Source: Planctomycetaceae bacterium
Lineage (GTDB): Bacteria > Planctomycetota > Planctomycetia > Planctomycetales > Planctomycetaceae
DNA length: 55,628 bases
Reading direction: 5' to 3'
Assembly: GCA_015485495.1 (NCBI GenBank)
Contig: WFTL01000138.1
Location: 1-55,628 of the forward strand
Made by a program: the position numbers and the translations under genes. Under the pieces are notes generated by a model. The model was not told the origin of the DNA and searched no databases. It was given only the letters and a program-made list of their open reading frames with translations. Positions within the stretch are counted from its first letter, which is position 1. Every line of letters starts with the position of its first letter. This document shows positions 9,401 to 19,493 of this stretch, one piece after another.

Positions 9401-11590
9401 ATGTCTCTTGCTGAACTGTTCCATCAGGAAACCGGGCCGCTGACGCGTGAACTGCTGCGGCAGCCCGGACGATTCGGACTTGGACAGGTGCCGGCCGATC
9501 TGCGTCCGGATGCTGTGACCGATATGGTGTGCGGATTCTGCGCCACCGGATGCGGTCTCCGCGTCCATCTGCAGGACGGGCAGGCCGTGAATCTGACTCC
9601 GACCACGGACTACCCGGTCAATCTGGGAATGGCCTGTCCCAAAGGGTGGGAAGCTCTGCGTGTTCTGGATTCCCCGGAACGGGCTGCTGTTCCGCTGCTG
9701 CGCGATGCCCAGGGCCGGCAGCGTCCGGTTGACTGGGACACGGCGCTGACACAGTTCGTCCGCCGGTTTCAGGCCATCCAGCAGGAGCACGGGCCGGAAG
9801 CTGTGGCCTTTCTGAGCACCGGGCAGATGGTGACGGAGGAACTGGCGTTTCTGGGGGCGCTGGCGAAATTCGGCATGGGGATGCGGCACGGCGACGGGAA
9901 CACACGGCAGTGCATGGCGTCGGCCGTGACGGCTTACAAGGAATCGTTTGGGTTCGATGCCCCTCCTTACACCTATGCCGATCTGGAAGAATCCGACGTG
10001 ATCGTGCTGGTGGGCAGCAACCTGTGCATCGCTCACCCGATTCTCTGGGAACGCGTGATGCGAAACCGGCATCAGCCTCAGATCATCGTGGTGGATCCTC
10101 GAATGACGGAAACCGCCATGAACGCGACGCTGCACGTTCGGCCGAAACCGAAATCCGATCTGGCACTGTTTTACGGAATCGCCCGTATCCTCATCGAAAC
10201 CGGACGGGTGGACCGGGAATTCATCGCAGCGTCCACCCGTGATTTCGAAGCCTTTGCTGAATTCACGGCGGAGTTTTCCGAAGAACGGGTGGTGGAAGAA
10301 ACCGGAGTGGACGCGGATGTTCTGCACCGGATGGCTGACATGATCTGTCCGGGGCAGCGCGTTTCGTTCTGGTGGACGATGGGAGTCAATCAGAGTCACC
10401 AGGGGGTGCGGACCGCTCAGGCCCTCATCAATCTGGCTCTGATGACCGGCAGCATCGGGCGTCCCGGAACGGGAGCCAACAGCATCACCGGCCAGTGCAA
10501 TGCCATGGGCAGCCGCCTGTTCAGCAACACCACCGCGCTGCCGGGCGGACACGATTTCCGGAATCCCCGGCACCGTCAGAAAATCGCCGACATCCTGGGC
10601 ATCGATGTGAAACGGATTCCCGAAGACAGCGGTCTTCCGTATCACCGCATTCTCGAGGAAATTCTGCGGGGGCGCATTCGCGGGCTGTGGGTCGTCTGTA
10701 CCAACCCCGCTCATTCCTGGATCAATCAGATGCAGTGCCGCGACATTCTGGATCGCCTGGATTTTCTGGTGGTGCAGGACATGTACCACACGACCGAAAC
10801 GGCCCGCCTGGCGCATCTTGTCCTGCCGGCCGCCGGCTGGGGAGAGAAAGACGGAACGTTCATCAATTCCGAACGCCGCGTGGGTGTCGTTCGGCAGGTA
10901 CGGAGGGCTCCTGGACAGGCTCTGTCCGATTTCCGCATTTTCCGTCTGATCGCGCAGCGCTGGGGCTGTGCCGATCTGTTTTCTTCCTGGACGTCGCCGG
11001 CTGCCGTTTTCGAAATTCTGAAGCGCTGCACGCAGGGACAGCCGTGCGACATCACCGGAATCGGCACCTACGACGACCTGGAGGCGGCCGGGGGCATCCA
11101 GTGGCCTGCTCCCGAAGCATCCGGCCGGCCGGAAAGGGAACGCCGGCTGTATACGGACGGGCGTTTTTTTCACGACGACCGTCGGGCCCGGTTCGTGTGG
11201 GCCCGGCCGGAACCACTGCCGGAACGTCCGGGGGGGCGGTTCCCGCTGCTGCTGATGACAGGCCGCGGTTCGGCCGCTCAGTGGCACACGCAGACACGGA
11301 CCCGTCAGTCATCGGTGCTGAGGCGACTGGCGCTGCGGGACAGTGTCGTGGAGGTCAGTCCGACCGATGCGGCTGCTTTGAACATTGCCACGGGAGACCA
11401 GATCGAGGTGATTTCGCAGCGCGGCCGTGTACGGGCCCGCGCCGTGCTGACTCATGCGGTGCGGCCCGGGGAGGTGTTCATGCCGATGCACGATGAAGGT
11501 GTCAATCGGCTGACCTATGCCGCCTTCGATCCTCATTCTTCACAGCCGGCTTACAAGGCCTGCGCCGTACGCATCGCACGGATGACCTGA
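9401..11590 (+). CDS. nasA: Assimilatory nitrate reductase catalytic subunit (molybdopterin)
   Basis: A 729-residue molybdopterin guanine dinucleotide oxidoreductase of the NasA/NapA branch, reducing nitrate to nitrite. The N-terminal [4Fe-4S] ligands are C44, C47, C51 and C79, followed by the conserved Lys81. Cys171 in RQCMAS is the expected molybdenum ligand, encoded by TGC and not by a selenocysteine codon. The MopB dinucleotide-binding domain ([21 protein letters not shown] and onward) occupies the C-terminal 110 residues. There is no signal peptide, so it is cytoplasmic and assimilatory. It lacks the C-terminal BFD-like domain found in longer NasA proteins, which fits electron delivery by the DmsBC-like protein just upstream. 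A ggaaag Shine-Dalgarno-like stretch precedes the ATG. Last gene of the operon. Confidence 0.93.
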   Translation: MSLAELFHQETGPLTRELLRQPGRFGLGQVPADLRPDAVTDMVCGFCATGCGLRVHLQDGQAVNLTPTTDYPVNLGMACPKGWEALRVLDSPERAAVPLLRDAQGRQRPVDWDTALTQFVRRFQAIQQEHGPEAVAFLSTGQMVTEELAFLGALAKFGMGMRHGDGNTRQCMASAVTAYKESFGFDAPPYTYADLEESDVIVLVGSNLCIAHPILWERVMRNRHQPQIIVVDPRMTETAMNATLHVRPKPKSDLALFYGIARILIETGRVDREFIAASTRDFEAFAEFTAEFSEERVVEETGVDADVLHRMADMICPGQRVSFWWTMGVNQSHQGVRTAQALINLALMTGSIGRPGTGANSITGQCNAMGSRLFSNTTALPGGHDFRNPRHRQKIADILGIDVKRIPEDSGLPYHRILEEILRGRIRGLWVVCTNPAHSWINQMQCRDILDRLDFLVVQDMYHTTETARLAHLVLPAAGWGEKDGTFINSERRVGVVRQVRRAPGQALSDFRIFRLIAQRWGCADLFSSWTSPAAVFEILKRCTQGQPCDITGIGTYDDLEAAGGIQWPAPEASGRPERERRLYTDGRFFHDDRRARFVWARPEPLPERPGGRFPLLLMTGRGSAAQWHTQTRTRQSSVLRRLALRDSVVEVSPTDAAALNIATGDQIEVISQRGRVRARAVLTHAVRPGEVFMPMHDEGVNRLTYAAFDPHSSQPAYKACAVRIARMT

Positions 11591-11666
11591 ACCAGGCGGC
11601 TCGGAAGCGACCGGCCCGCCGACTGTCTCCCCAAACCGTCTGTCCGCCGCCGCACGGGCAGGATGA

Positions 11667-14411
11667 TCAGTCGGAACGGCCACCGGGATTCGGACAGAAG
11701 GCTTTCATGACTGCCAGCAGTTCCTGTTTGCGAAACGGTTTGGAAATGTAGCCGTCCATGCCGGCTGCGAGACATTCTTCGCGGTCTCCGGGCATGGCGT
11801 TGGCCGTCATGGCGATGATGGGAACCCGGCGGTCGGAATTCTGTTCCCGTTCACGGATCTGCTGAGTGGCCTGGATGCCGTCCATTTCCGGCATCTGCAC
11901 ATCCATGAGGATCAGGTCGAAGTCATTCCGAGCCGACAGGTCGACGGCCTGAACGCCGTTTTCGGCCACTTCGATCTGATGGCCCCACTGCCCGAGAACA
12001 CCGATCGCCAGGGTCTGGTTCACGATGCTGTCTTCAGCAAGAAGAATGCGGAGCGGCCGGATGCAGTCCGATTCATCGTCATCGGTTCCCGGGGTTTCAT
12101 CGGATGCCTGAAGGGCTCCCAGTTCCCGGGCCACCACATTGAACAGCTCGGACTGCTTGACCGGCTTGAAAATGTGGGCATTGGTTCGAAGCTGTTCGCA
12201 GCGGCGGACGTCTTCAACGCGGTCTCCCGATGTGAGCATGACGATGACGGTATCCGCCAGCCGGGAGTCGCTGCGGATTTCCGCCGCCAGTTCGAAACCG
12301 TCGCGTTCAGGCATGTTCACGTCGGAAATCACGATGCGAAACTGGTCGGGAGTTCCGGCCGCCGCCCGCAGCGCGGCGATGCCTTCATCGACTCCCCGCA
12401 CACAGCGCGGCTTCATGCCCCAGCCGCGGAGGATTTCATTGAGGATCAGGCGGTTTGTTGCGTTGTCGTCCACAACGAGCACCCGGGTGCCGCTGACCTG
12501 CCCCGGCAGGCGGGTCCGGGCGTCTTCCGGTACATCGACGACTTCCAGGAAGACGTCGAACCGGAACGTGCTCCCCTTTCCGGGTTCGCTGTCCAGTTCC
12601 ATCTGGCCGCCCATCATTTCCACGAGACGTCGGGAAATGGCCAGCCCCAGACCGGTGCCGCCGTAGCGCCGGGTGGTGGAACTGTCGGCCTGTTCGAACT
12701 TGCCGAAAATGGTCTGCTGTTTTTCGAGAGGAATTCCGATGCCCGTGTCCCGCACGGCGATCTTCAGCTGAGCGATGTTGCTGCTGCGGATCGGACAGGT
12801 GACATCGATGACGATTTCCCCCTCATCCGTGAATTTGATCGCGTTGCCGACCAGATTGATGACGATCTGCCTCAGCCGGCCGGCGTCGCCGCTGAAATGA
12901 GTCGGCACATCGGGACTGACCCGGTAGGCCAGTTCCAGCCCTTTTCGGTGCGCTCGCAGAGCCAGCGAACGGACGGCGTCTCCGAGACTGTCCCGCAGAC
13001 AGAACGTGACGGGAGACAGTTCCAGCTTTCCGGCTTCGATTTTGGAAAAATCCAGAATGTCGTTCAGCAGGGTGAGCAGCGCGTCTCCGGAATCCCGCAC
13101 GATGGACAGGTATTCTCTCTGCGTGCGGGTCAGTTCAGTATCCAGGACCAGTTCGGTCATTCCGATGATGGCGTTCATCGGCGTGCGGATCTCATGGCTC
13201 ATATTGGCCAGAAAATCACTCTTGGCACGGTTGGCGGCTTCGGCCTGTTCCTTGGCCTGCAGAAGGTTTCGTTCCATTTCCTTGCGTTCGGTGATGTCGA
13301 TTCCCGTGCCCAGCACGGCCGGCCGGCCATCGTATTCCACGGCCGCTCCGGCGAAGTCCACCCACCGCGATTCTCCGTGTTTGGTGACGATGCGAATTTC
13401 ATAACGGTCGACCACGTTTTCTCCGCGCTGGCGCGCCAGACTCCGCTGGCGGACCAGATCGATGAAGTCCGGGTGGACGTACTCCGTGAACGGAAGATGC
13501 CGCAGTTCTTCTGTGGAATAGCCGGTGATGCGCGTCGCCGCCGGGTTGGCGTAGCTGTGGCCGGTTCCCTGAAAGATGGCGATCATAGCGGGCAGCATTT
13601 CGGCCATCGTGCGGAATCGGGCCTCGCTTTCCTGAAGCGAATCCTGCATGCGCCGCCGTTCGGCGCCTTCGGCTTCCAGCGAACGATTCCGCTCTTCCAG
13701 TTCCTGAACGGACTTCTTCAGGTCGGCGTTGGCCTGTCGGAGCTGTTCGATGGTGCGGGCCAGTTCCTGTTCGGCGGCCTGGGCACGAGCATGGGCGCCT
13801 TCCGCATCCTGTTTCAGCAGCTTCTCGGATGCCGCCTTCTGCTGAAGCTGACGATCCACTTCCTGCAGTTCCAGCATGGGGGCCAGCAGCACGGCCAGGT
13901 GGTGCAGGTTCTCCAGATCGACGGACGTGAAGTCCCCCTCGAAACGGTCGGATGCCTGGAGCACACCCATGAAGCATCCGCTGCGGCTGAAAATGGGGAC
14001 CGCCAGCCATCCGCGCATCGGCGGATGCTCCAGCCCCCGCTCGTCGCGCCGTCCGCTGAAGTCCTTCCAGGCCGGATGGCGGACCAGTTCATCGTGCGTC
14101 AGGCAGAATCCCTGAGGATGATCAGCCAGCCGACTCCAGATGCCCTCCCCGGTGGGCATGACATCGTACGTTCGGTACTTCGCGTATTTGTCCGACAGCG
14201 ACACCGCGTGGACGGCGTCTGCGAAATCGCCGTTCGGCAGATAACTGACAGCCGCCTGGTGTGCTCCGGCAATCAGCCGCACTTCCCGAACGTAGACTTC
14301 CAGAGCCTGCTCGAACGATCCCGTGGCGCCGGCGGCCGCCACGGTTCGGCCAAACTGCCGGATGATCGACGAACGATCCGTCGATTCGAATGCATCCGAT
14401 GTCTGACTCAT
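11667..14411 (-). CDS. Hybrid sensor histidine kinase: GAF-PAS-HisKA-HATPase-REC-REC
   Basis: A 914-residue cytoplasmic hybrid kinase. In order: a GAF domain (about 38-190), a coiled coil rich in Glu/Gln/Arg (about 190-265), a PAS domain with a PAC end [13 protein letters not shown] (about 265-385), the HisKA phosphoacceptor MSHEIRTP (His406), a HATPase with NLVGNAIKF and [18 protein letters not shown], then two receivers with phospho-Asp697 (SDVNMP) and Asp837 (MDVQMP). The chosen ATG at 14411 starts just ahead of the folded part; the frame is open to 14534. No membrane helix is visible, so the signal is intracellular. It is convergent with the nitrate operon, 76 bp apart, but no output regulator is adjacent, so a link to nitrate is only positional. 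The double receiver tail resembles BarA/ArcB-like relay kinases. Confidence 0.93.
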   Translation of the reverse strand: MSQTSDAFESTDRSSIIRQFGRTVAAAGATGSFEQALEVYVREVRLIAGAHQAAVSYLPNGDFADAVHAVSLSDKYAKYRTYDVMPTGEGIWSRLADHPQGFCLTHDELVRHPAWKDFSGRRDERGLEHPPMRGWLAVPIFSRSGCFMGVLQASDRFEGDFTSVDLENLHHLAVLLAPMLELQEVDRQLQQKAASEKLLKQDAEGAHARAQAAEQELARTIEQLRQANADLKKSVQELEERNRSLEAEGAERRRMQDSLQESEARFRTMAEMLPAMIAIFQGTGHSYANPAATRITGYSTEELRHLPFTEYVHPDFIDLVRQRSLARQRGENVVDRYEIRIVTKHGESRWVDFAGAAVEYDGRPAVLGTGIDITERKEMERNLLQAKEQAEAANRAKSDFLANMSHEIRTPMNAIIGMTELVLDTELTRTQREYLSIVRDSGDALLTLLNDILDFSKIEAGKLELSPVTFCLRDSLGDAVRSLALRAHRKGLELAYRVSPDVPTHFSGDAGRLRQIVINLVGNAIKFTDEGEIVIDVTCPIRSSNIAQLKIAVRDTGIGIPLEKQQTIFGKFEQADSSTTRRYGGTGLGLAISRRLVEMMGGQMELDSEPGKGSTFRFDVFLEVVDVPEDARTRLPGQVSGTRVLVVDDNATNRLILNEILRGWGMKPRCVRGVDEGIAALRAAAGTPDQFRIVISDVNMPERDGFELAAEIRSDSRLADTVIVMLTSGDRVEDVRRCEQLRTNAHIFKPVKQSELFNVVARELGALQASDETPGTDDDESDCIRPLRILLAEDSIVNQTLAIGVLGQWGHQIEVAENGVQAVDLSARNDFDLILMDVQMPEMDGIQATQQIREREQNSDRRVPIIAMTANAMPGDREECLAAGMDGYISKPFRKQELLAVMKAFCPNPGGRSD

Positions 14412-15192
14412 CGATCTGCTCTGCGTGTCTGCTGTCAGGGGGCGGTTCGCAGGGACACCGCACGAACAACGGCCTTCCGCCCGATCTCCGCATGGGCCTG
14501 GGTTCTGCGAAGGAATGCGGAAGGGCGGATTCACCGAAAACCACCGATACCGGTCCGGCGGGCTTCCCCCAGTCTACACGCTGCGACGCTGTCTGCGAAC
14601 AATCGTTTTTGGAACCCGGCCTGTCGAAGATCGCTGACTGATGGACGATCCGTCAGGGCCGTCACAATCGGGCCTGTCTTTCGGACTGCCCGGCATGGCC
14701 CGTTTTCTCAGGTTCTCTGGGGCGTTCTCAGGTTCTCTGGGACGGCCGAAACGGTCACGGTGACTCGAATGCAGGCCTGACGACGCTTGTGGAGACGGCG
14801 CAGGGGCGTGCGACGGATCCGCTGCGCCTGTCCCGACACATGGGAACGCCGGCGTTGCCGGTCATCAGTCGGGCATGCGTCCTCAGAAATCCCGACAGAT
14901 GAGCGGCGTGAGCCGGATGTCCGCTGAAGTGCCTGTGACAGGCCGGAAGTTTCCGCGATGGCCGGTTTCCAGAGCCTGTTTTCACGCGGTCCACTGCCGC
15001 GTGCATCTGCTGTTTCCGGATCGGCGTCGCTCTGATCCTGGATCCGGCCTGCGGGCCGGTTCGGTTGTGATGAGGGCCGGGGGGCACAGGGCGTCTGCTG
15101 TCGGCGTGAGGAGCCGGCTGAGCGGAATCAGTGAGCGGTCACGCGAACGCCACGGGCAATGCCGGATGCTTCCAGGCTGCCGTCGTACCGTG
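14412..15192. other. 781-bp spacer with no gene recognised
   Basis: No open frame here on either strand gives a protein-like composition. It holds the upstream region of the hybrid kinase and a short tandem duplication at 14705-14741. Nothing else was seen. Confidence 0.6.
14705..14741. repeat. Short tandem repeat, 17-bp unit with 20-bp period
   Basis: TTCTCAGGTTCTCTGGG occurs at 14705-14721 and again at 14725-14741 with no mismatch. It lies in a non-coding stretch upstream of the hybrid kinase; no function is suggested. Confidence 0.8.
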
Positions 15193-15486
15193 TTACCTCA
15201 GCCACAGCCAGTACGAAACGGGCGGCATCAGACAGAGACATTCCAGAACCACCAGGGACCACTTTTTCAGACGCACTCCGACGTATATGAACAACGGACC
15301 GAGAAGTGCAGATGCACTGAAGGACATGGTGCCGAGAAAAACTCCGCACCACCACACGAATGTTCCCCGGCTCCCCGCAGCACGGCCTGCTTCGTATCCG
15401 ACGATTCCGAGATACGCAGTCACCGGAATCGCAACAGCGAGGCGAGGCAGATTCCGCCTGAGCGAGCTTTCAGTTTCATCCGTCAT
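15193..15486 (-). CDS. Small membrane protein of unknown function
   Basis: A 97-residue protein starting at the ATG at 15486. After a charged N-terminus (MTDETESSLRRN) it has three hydrophobic stretches: about 15-30, 45-68 and 78-95, each long enough to cross the membrane, separated by short loops with Arg/Lys. Composition is typical of a real membrane protein and codon use matches its neighbours. The frame is open upstream to 15615 but that part is not hydrophobic. It lies downstream of tRNA-Ser on the same strand. No family was recognised; a planctomycete-specific hypothetical protein is likely. Confidence 0.62.
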   Translation of the reverse strand: MTDETESSLRRNLPRLAVAIPVTAYLGIVGYEAGRAAGSRGTFVWWCGVFLGTMSFSASALLGPLFIYVGVRLKKWSLVVLECLCLMPPVSYWLWLR

Positions 15487-15674
15487 CGCCCGGAACGCCT
15501 CCCGTTCGCACATCGACCGCTGCCGGCCGCAGCACATGCCGGATGCCGCCGGCGCTCCGTGTGCAGGCAGGTCGAATCGGCGAGCCCGGTGATGCAGGTC
15601 TGCCGTGACGAACACGGCTGGCGCAGAAAACGGGACGGAGATCTGACTGGATCTCCGTCCCGTTGTGATGGGAA

Positions 15675-15763
<89 letters not shown>

Positions 15764-15786
15764 GAAAAATCCGGCTCCAGGCCGGA
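15764..15786 (-). terminator. Hairpin plus T5 immediately before tRNA-Ser
   Basis: Read on the minus strand, TCCGGC-CTGGA-GCCGGA is followed by TTTTT and, one base later, by the first base of tRNA-Ser. It has the form of an intrinsic terminator and may end transcripts of the aminotransferase gene upstream. It could instead be a leader hairpin of the tRNA precursor. Confidence 0.5.
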
Positions 15787-15794
15787 CGCCGCGC

Positions 15795-15823
15795 ACTTTA
15801 CCGGGCGTCCTGTCGGAACACAA
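15795..15823 (-). promoter_or_regulatory. Candidate promoter for tRNA-Ser
   Basis: On the minus strand TTGTGT (15823-15818), a 17-base spacer and TAAAGT (15800-15795) resemble a housekeeping promoter about 30 bp upstream of the tRNA. The terminator-like hairpin lies between it and the tRNA, which weakens the call. Confidence 0.4.
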
Positions 15824-15914
15824 GAGCCGCCCTGCATCGTTGGCGGCCTCGGCGGCCCTGGCAGGTGCCGCCTGCTGGCCGGTCCGGCGCAGCAGGAGAA
15901 ACTGCCCGGGGACC

Positions 15915-17126
15915 TCACGCGGCCCGGCGGTCTCCATCTGCCGTTCCCGGGAACGAAAGCGTGGATTCGGCCTGGACGGCTTCGGCCAGTTTTCGGACCA
16001 CGCGCTGCTGGTGTTCTTCGGGGAGTTCCGCATAGATCGGCAGCGACAGAACTTCCCGGCAGGCGCGTTCGGATTCCGGGAAATCGCCTTCGCGGTATCC
16101 CAGGTGAGCAAAACAGGTCTGCAGGTGCAGAGGAATCGGATAGTAAACGGCGCAGCCGATGCCGGACTGCCGCAGAAACTGCATCACCTCATCACGCCGG
16201 CCGCCGCGTATGCGAATGGTGAACTGATTGAACACGTGCCGGCGGTCCGGAAGGGTGGCCGGTTCTTCGATTCCCGAACGCACATTGTGTTCCCGAAACA
16301 GTTCCTGGTAACGCTTTGCGTTGGTCCGCCGGGCGGCTGACCAGTTGTCCAGGTGCTTCAGCTTGACACTCAGGACCGCCGCCTGCAGGGCATCCAGACG
16401 GCTGTTGAAACCGACTTCCGCGTGGTTGTAGCCGCCCAGGTCGCCATGCACGCGCAGGCGCCGGAGGCGATCAGCGATTTCCGTGTCGTCAGTGACCACC
16501 ATGCCTCCATCGCCGGCTCCGCCCAGATTCTTTGTGGGAAAGAAACTGAAACAGCCGACCGTTCCCAGAACTCCGGCCCGGCGGCCACGGTATTCTGCTC
16601 CAATCGCCTGGCAGGCATCTTCGATGATGGGGATCTTGTGGCGGGTGGCGATGCGCCACAGAGGTTCCATTTCGGCACACTGTCCGAACAGATGCACCGG
16701 CATGATGGCCCGGGTCCGGTCCGTCACGGCCTGTTCGACGTGGTTCGGACACAGGTTGAAGCTGTGGGGTTCGATGTCCACGAACACCGGCCGGGCGCCC
16801 ACCCGATGGATGGCTCCGGCTGTCGCGAAGAAGGTGAAGGGACTGGTGATGACTTCATCACCAGGCTCCACTCCGGCAGCCAGCAGCGACAGAATGAGAG
16901 CGTCCGTTCCGGATGCACAGCCGACCGCATACCGAGAATCGCAGTAAGCGGCAATGTCCGCCTCCAGCCGCTCCACGGCCTCACCCAGCACAAACGCCTG
17001 GGATTCAAAAACCTGCTCCACGGCTTCGCGGACGTCCGAGCGGATCGTACGGTACTGAGCAGTCAGGTCGATGAACGGCACGGGCCCGGGCACTCCGGCA
17101 CCCGGGTTCTCATCCTGAAAGGACAT
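15915..17126 (-). CDS. DegT/DnrJ/EryC1/StrS-family sugar aminotransferase
   Basis: A 403-residue PLP-dependent aminotransferase (or, less often, dehydratase) acting on nucleotide-linked keto-sugars for surface polysaccharide or glycan synthesis. Family marks are ASGTDALILSL for phosphate binding, EDACQAIGAEY with the PLP-pairing Asp, and SFFPTKNLGG with the Schiff-base Lys199. The C-terminal small domain ends with YYPIPLHLQTCF and a SLPIYAELPEE segment typical of the family. The ATG at 17126 is favoured by GGAG seven bases upstream; an ATG at 17150 is in frame but has no such site. A near-consensus promoter lies 50-80 bp upstream. It is a lone gene here, without other sugar-pathway genes, so its exact substrate cannot be told. 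Confidence 0.93.
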   Translation of the reverse strand: MSFQDENPGAGVPGPVPFIDLTAQYRTIRSDVREAVEQVFESQAFVLGEAVERLEADIAAYCDSRYAVGCASGTDALILSLLAAGVEPGDEVITSPFTFFATAGAIHRVGARPVFVDIEPHSFNLCPNHVEQAVTDRTRAIMPVHLFGQCAEMEPLWRIATRHKIPIIEDACQAIGAEYRGRRAGVLGTVGCFSFFPTKNLGGAGDGGMVVTDDTEIADRLRRLRVHGDLGGYNHAEVGFNSRLDALQAAVLSVKLKHLDNWSAARRTNAKRYQELFREHNVRSGIEEPATLPDRRHVFNQFTIRIRGGRRDEVMQFLRQSGIGCAVYYPIPLHLQTCFAHLGYREGDFPESERACREVLSLPIYAELPEEHQQRVVRKLAEAVQAESTLSFPGTADGDRRAA

Positions 17127-17177
17127 GAAGCGACTCCATTCGCAATGCAACGGCCGTCCGTTTCGACAGCTTCGTCG

Positions 17178-17206
17178 AGATTACGGCAGTTCAGGAACTC
17201 TGTCAA
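17178..17206 (-). promoter_or_regulatory. Near-consensus sigma70 promoter of the aminotransferase, with inverted repeat in the spacer
   Basis: On the minus strand TTGACA (17206-17201), 17 bases and TAATCT (17183-17178). The spacer contains the symmetrical AGTTC-AG-GAACT (17188-17199), a possible repressor site. The predicted transcript start is about 45 bases before the ATG. Confidence 0.7.
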
Positions 17207-17515
17207 TATGAGCAAAACAGGACAGAACCGGCAGTAACCCGCAGCAACAAAACGACTTACTCATTCGCCCCAGAGGCCGAATCACCTGACCGGTCCTGTC
17301 GGATTTATCGTCTTTGCAAAAGGTGCAACCGCACTCGACCGACCAATTTTTCTGAATGTCGGGAGCAGACTGCCGCGAATGGGGCTTGTCCTGCATTCCA
17401 GAGTTGCCTGGATTTCCTGAAGGTGCCAGACTGCCGGACGTCACGGCGATGTGCCGTCGGCCGATTGCGTCTTCCTGGTTTCCGCCCGCCTGTGTAGTTC
17501 GGAATCCGATCGATC
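17207..17515. other. Spacer between divergent genes, comparatively AT-rich
   Basis: About 310 bp between the aminotransferase promoter and the P-loop ATPase start. It is noticeably less GC-rich than its surroundings and presumably carries the promoter of the ATPase gene, but no clear -35/-10 pair was found on the plus strand. Confidence 0.5.
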
Positions 17516-19021
17516 ATGAGAGTCAGTCAGTTTCTTGACCACTATGGGGTCCGTCTCAATCCGTTCAGTCAGGAAGATGCGGCGTCGGACCACATTTTTC
17601 AGAATCATTGTGCAGAAACGATCCACCATCCTGCCTGGGACAAGGTTCTGGGAGACTGCGGAAGCCCCAGCACGTCCGTGGTCTTCGGCGAAAAAGGGGC
17701 CGGCAAGACGGCTCTGCGCATCCAGCTTCTCAACGAGATCCGAAAATGGAATGAGCAGCACCCTGCGGAACGCGTGTTCGTCATCAGTTATGACGATCTG
17801 AATCCGTTTCTGGATACGTTTCGAGATCGTCTTCGGGGGCGGCGACGGCATCCGGATCACTGTCTTCGGCAGTGGCGTCTGTGGGACCACATGGACGCTC
17901 TGCTGACTCTGTCCACCCGTCGGCTGTGCGATGCCGCAGCGGACGACGATACGGATGATCCGGATCTGACGCTGAAGCAGATGCGGGAACTGCCTCGGGT
18001 GCGCAAACGCGATCTGCTCATGCTGGCCGCCTTCTACGATCAGTCGTCCGATCAGTCCCACCTGCGCAGATGGAAACGCATCAGAAAGAACCTGGGATTT
18101 CTGACGCTGGGAGCATCGTGGCGTCTGGGTCTGGGTCTGGTCGTCACGGCGGCCACTCTGGCATTCGTCCTCCGGGATCTCCCTGCTCAGGGCATATCGA
18201 CTCTGGCCGGCCTGAAAGCCTGGTGGGTCTGGGTGATCGTGGCGGCCGGCTGGCTGCCCTGGCTGCAGCGCCGCGTGTCGCTGTGGTGGAAAGCGCGGCA
18301 GATCGCGTCTCAGGTGCGTATTCTGGAACACGGGGTGAGTACGCTGAGAAAGATTCTGTCATCGTTCTATCCCCGGGAAATCGACGGTCAGCCGATGCCG
18401 TCGCGCGATCGCAGCGACGACCGGTATGAACTGCTGGCGAAACTGCAGCGCATTCTGAAGCCTCTGGGGTTCTCCAGTATCGTGGTGCTGGTGGACCGGG
18501 TGGATGAACCGCACCTGATCAATGGGGCTCCCGAACGCATCCGCGATTTTCTGTGGTCCATGTTCGACAACAAGTTCCTCAAACATCCAGGCATCGCCTT
18601 CAAGATGCTGCTTCCCAGAGAAGTGGTCTATTACCTGGACCGCGAAAAACGGGAATTCTACGAACGGTCCCGGCTCGACAAACAGAACCTCATCCGAAGT
18701 CTCGAATGGACCGGCGAATCGCTGTACGACATGGCGACCAGCCGTCTGCGGGCCTGCCGGCATGACGACGCCGACTCCACGGTGTCCATCGGCAGCCTTT
18801 TCGAAGACGATGTCACGACCGCGGATCTGATCCGGCACTTCAGCCGCCTGCGCGTGCCGCGACACCTGTTCCGGTTTCTGTTCCGTCTGCTGACCGCTCA
18901 CTGCGACAGCTGCACAGAAGACAACCCCCGCTGGAAAATCAGCGGCGCCCTGCTGCACAGCACCATGGAGGTCTATCAGCGGGAGCTGGACGCTCTGGAT
19001 CGGGGACTGGGGACCGGCTGA
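17516..19021 (+). CDS. Membrane-spanning P-loop ATPase of unknown role (KAP/STAND-like)
   Basis: A 501-residue protein with a Walker A site GEKGAGKT at 58-65 and a Walker B-like SIVVLVDRVDE at 321-331. Between them are two hydrophobic stretches, about 203-219 and 233-250, which would form a membrane hairpin and leave both nucleotide-binding motifs in the cytoplasm. This split of an ATPase core by two membrane helices is the arrangement known from KAP-type P-loop NTPases. The C-terminal part (about 380-495) is helical and includes DLIRHFSRLRVPRHLFRFLFRLL. No ribosome site is obvious before the ATG. It ends 5 bp from a convergent receiver-like gene. Its substrate or partner is unknown; a signalling or defence role is possible for this class but not shown here. 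Confidence 0.8.
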   Translation: MRVSQFLDHYGVRLNPFSQEDAASDHIFQNHCAETIHHPAWDKVLGDCGSPSTSVVFGEKGAGKTALRIQLLNEIRKWNEQHPAERVFVISYDDLNPFLDTFRDRLRGRRRHPDHCLRQWRLWDHMDALLTLSTRRLCDAAADDDTDDPDLTLKQMRELPRVRKRDLLMLAAFYDQSSDQSHLRRWKRIRKNLGFLTLGASWRLGLGLVVTAATLAFVLRDLPAQGISTLAGLKAWWVWVIVAAGWLPWLQRRVSLWWKARQIASQVRILEHGVSTLRKILSSFYPREIDGQPMPSRDRSDDRYELLAKLQRILKPLGFSSIVVLVDRVDEPHLINGAPERIRDFLWSMFDNKFLKHPGIAFKMLLPREVVYYLDREKREFYERSRLDKQNLIRSLEWTGESLYDMATSRLRACRHDDADSTVSIGSLFEDDVTTADLIRHFSRLRVPRHLFRFLFRLLTAHCDSCTEDNPRWKISGALLHSTMEVYQRELDALDRGLGTG

Positions 19022-19026
19022 ATGTT

Positions 19027-19437
19027 TCAGTCGGATGCCGGATCCGATTCCGGAACGCGGTCCGATTCCAGAACACGGGCCACGCATTCCCGGGCCCGTT
19101 CGGAACTCAGTTCGGCCTTCCCAAAGCCCGGTACGGCTCCGGCTTCCACAGCTTCCTTCTGGGCGTCTTCGAAATTCGAAATGAGCATGACGGGAGTCGC
19201 GGCCAGTTTCGGATCTGCCTTCAGCGTGCGAATGATGTCCATGCCGTCGCTGTAGTCTGCATCCAGTTTGCGGTTGATCAGGACCAGGTCGACCGATTCG
19301 CGCCGCAGAATGTCGAGCGTGTCGTCAGGCAGATCGGCCGTCAGAATGGTCACGTCGAAATGCTGATTCAGAAAACGGGACAGAGCCATGTGGTCCGGAC
19401 CGCACTGACCGACACTCAGAATCGTTTTCGCTGCCAT
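19027..19437 (-). CDS. Receiver-like protein lacking the phospho-acceptor Asp
   Basis: A 136-residue single-domain protein with the response-regulator receiver fold: beta-alpha pattern from TILSVG, a VDLVLINRKL strand, TPVMLISN and the GFGKAEL loop with the conserved Lys107. At the phosphorylation position the usual Asp is Asn55 (LVLIN), and the acidic pair normally near residue 12 is replaced by QCG. It is therefore expected to be a pseudo-receiver that does not accept phosphate in the normal way, perhaps acting by protein contact. The last 25 residues are Arg/Asp/Ser-rich. It is convergent with the P-loop ATPase and divergent from the secreted repeat protein. Confidence 0.82.
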   Translation of the reverse strand: MAAKTILSVGQCGPDHMALSRFLNQHFDVTILTADLPDDTLDILRRESVDLVLINRKLDADYSDGMDIIRTLKADPKLAATPVMLISNFEDAQKEAVEAGAVPGFGKAELSSERARECVARVLESDRVPESDPASD

Positions 19438-19493
19438 CAGGATGTATCCGAAATTGGGGAGGGGAACAGTGACGCGGCCGCTATATTGGCAGT

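Noticed and set aside
9911-9913. Possible selenocysteine at the nitrate reductase Mo ligand, given the selC gene
   Set aside because: The codon is TGC, so the ligand is Cys, and no in-frame TGA interrupts the gene.
9185-11287. A 700-codon minus-strand open frame opposite nasA
   Set aside because: Antisense shadow of a strong coding gene; no recognisable motif.
11979-14780. A 933-codon open frame on the plus strand opposite the hybrid kinase
   Set aside because: It mirrors the kinase codons, has no domain, and its composition (His, Arg, Gly, Gln rich) is that of an antisense shadow in GC-rich DNA.
17181-17444. An 87-codon minus-strand frame in the aminotransferase upstream region
   Set aside because: It overlaps a near-consensus promoter and has no ribosome site or recognisable fold.
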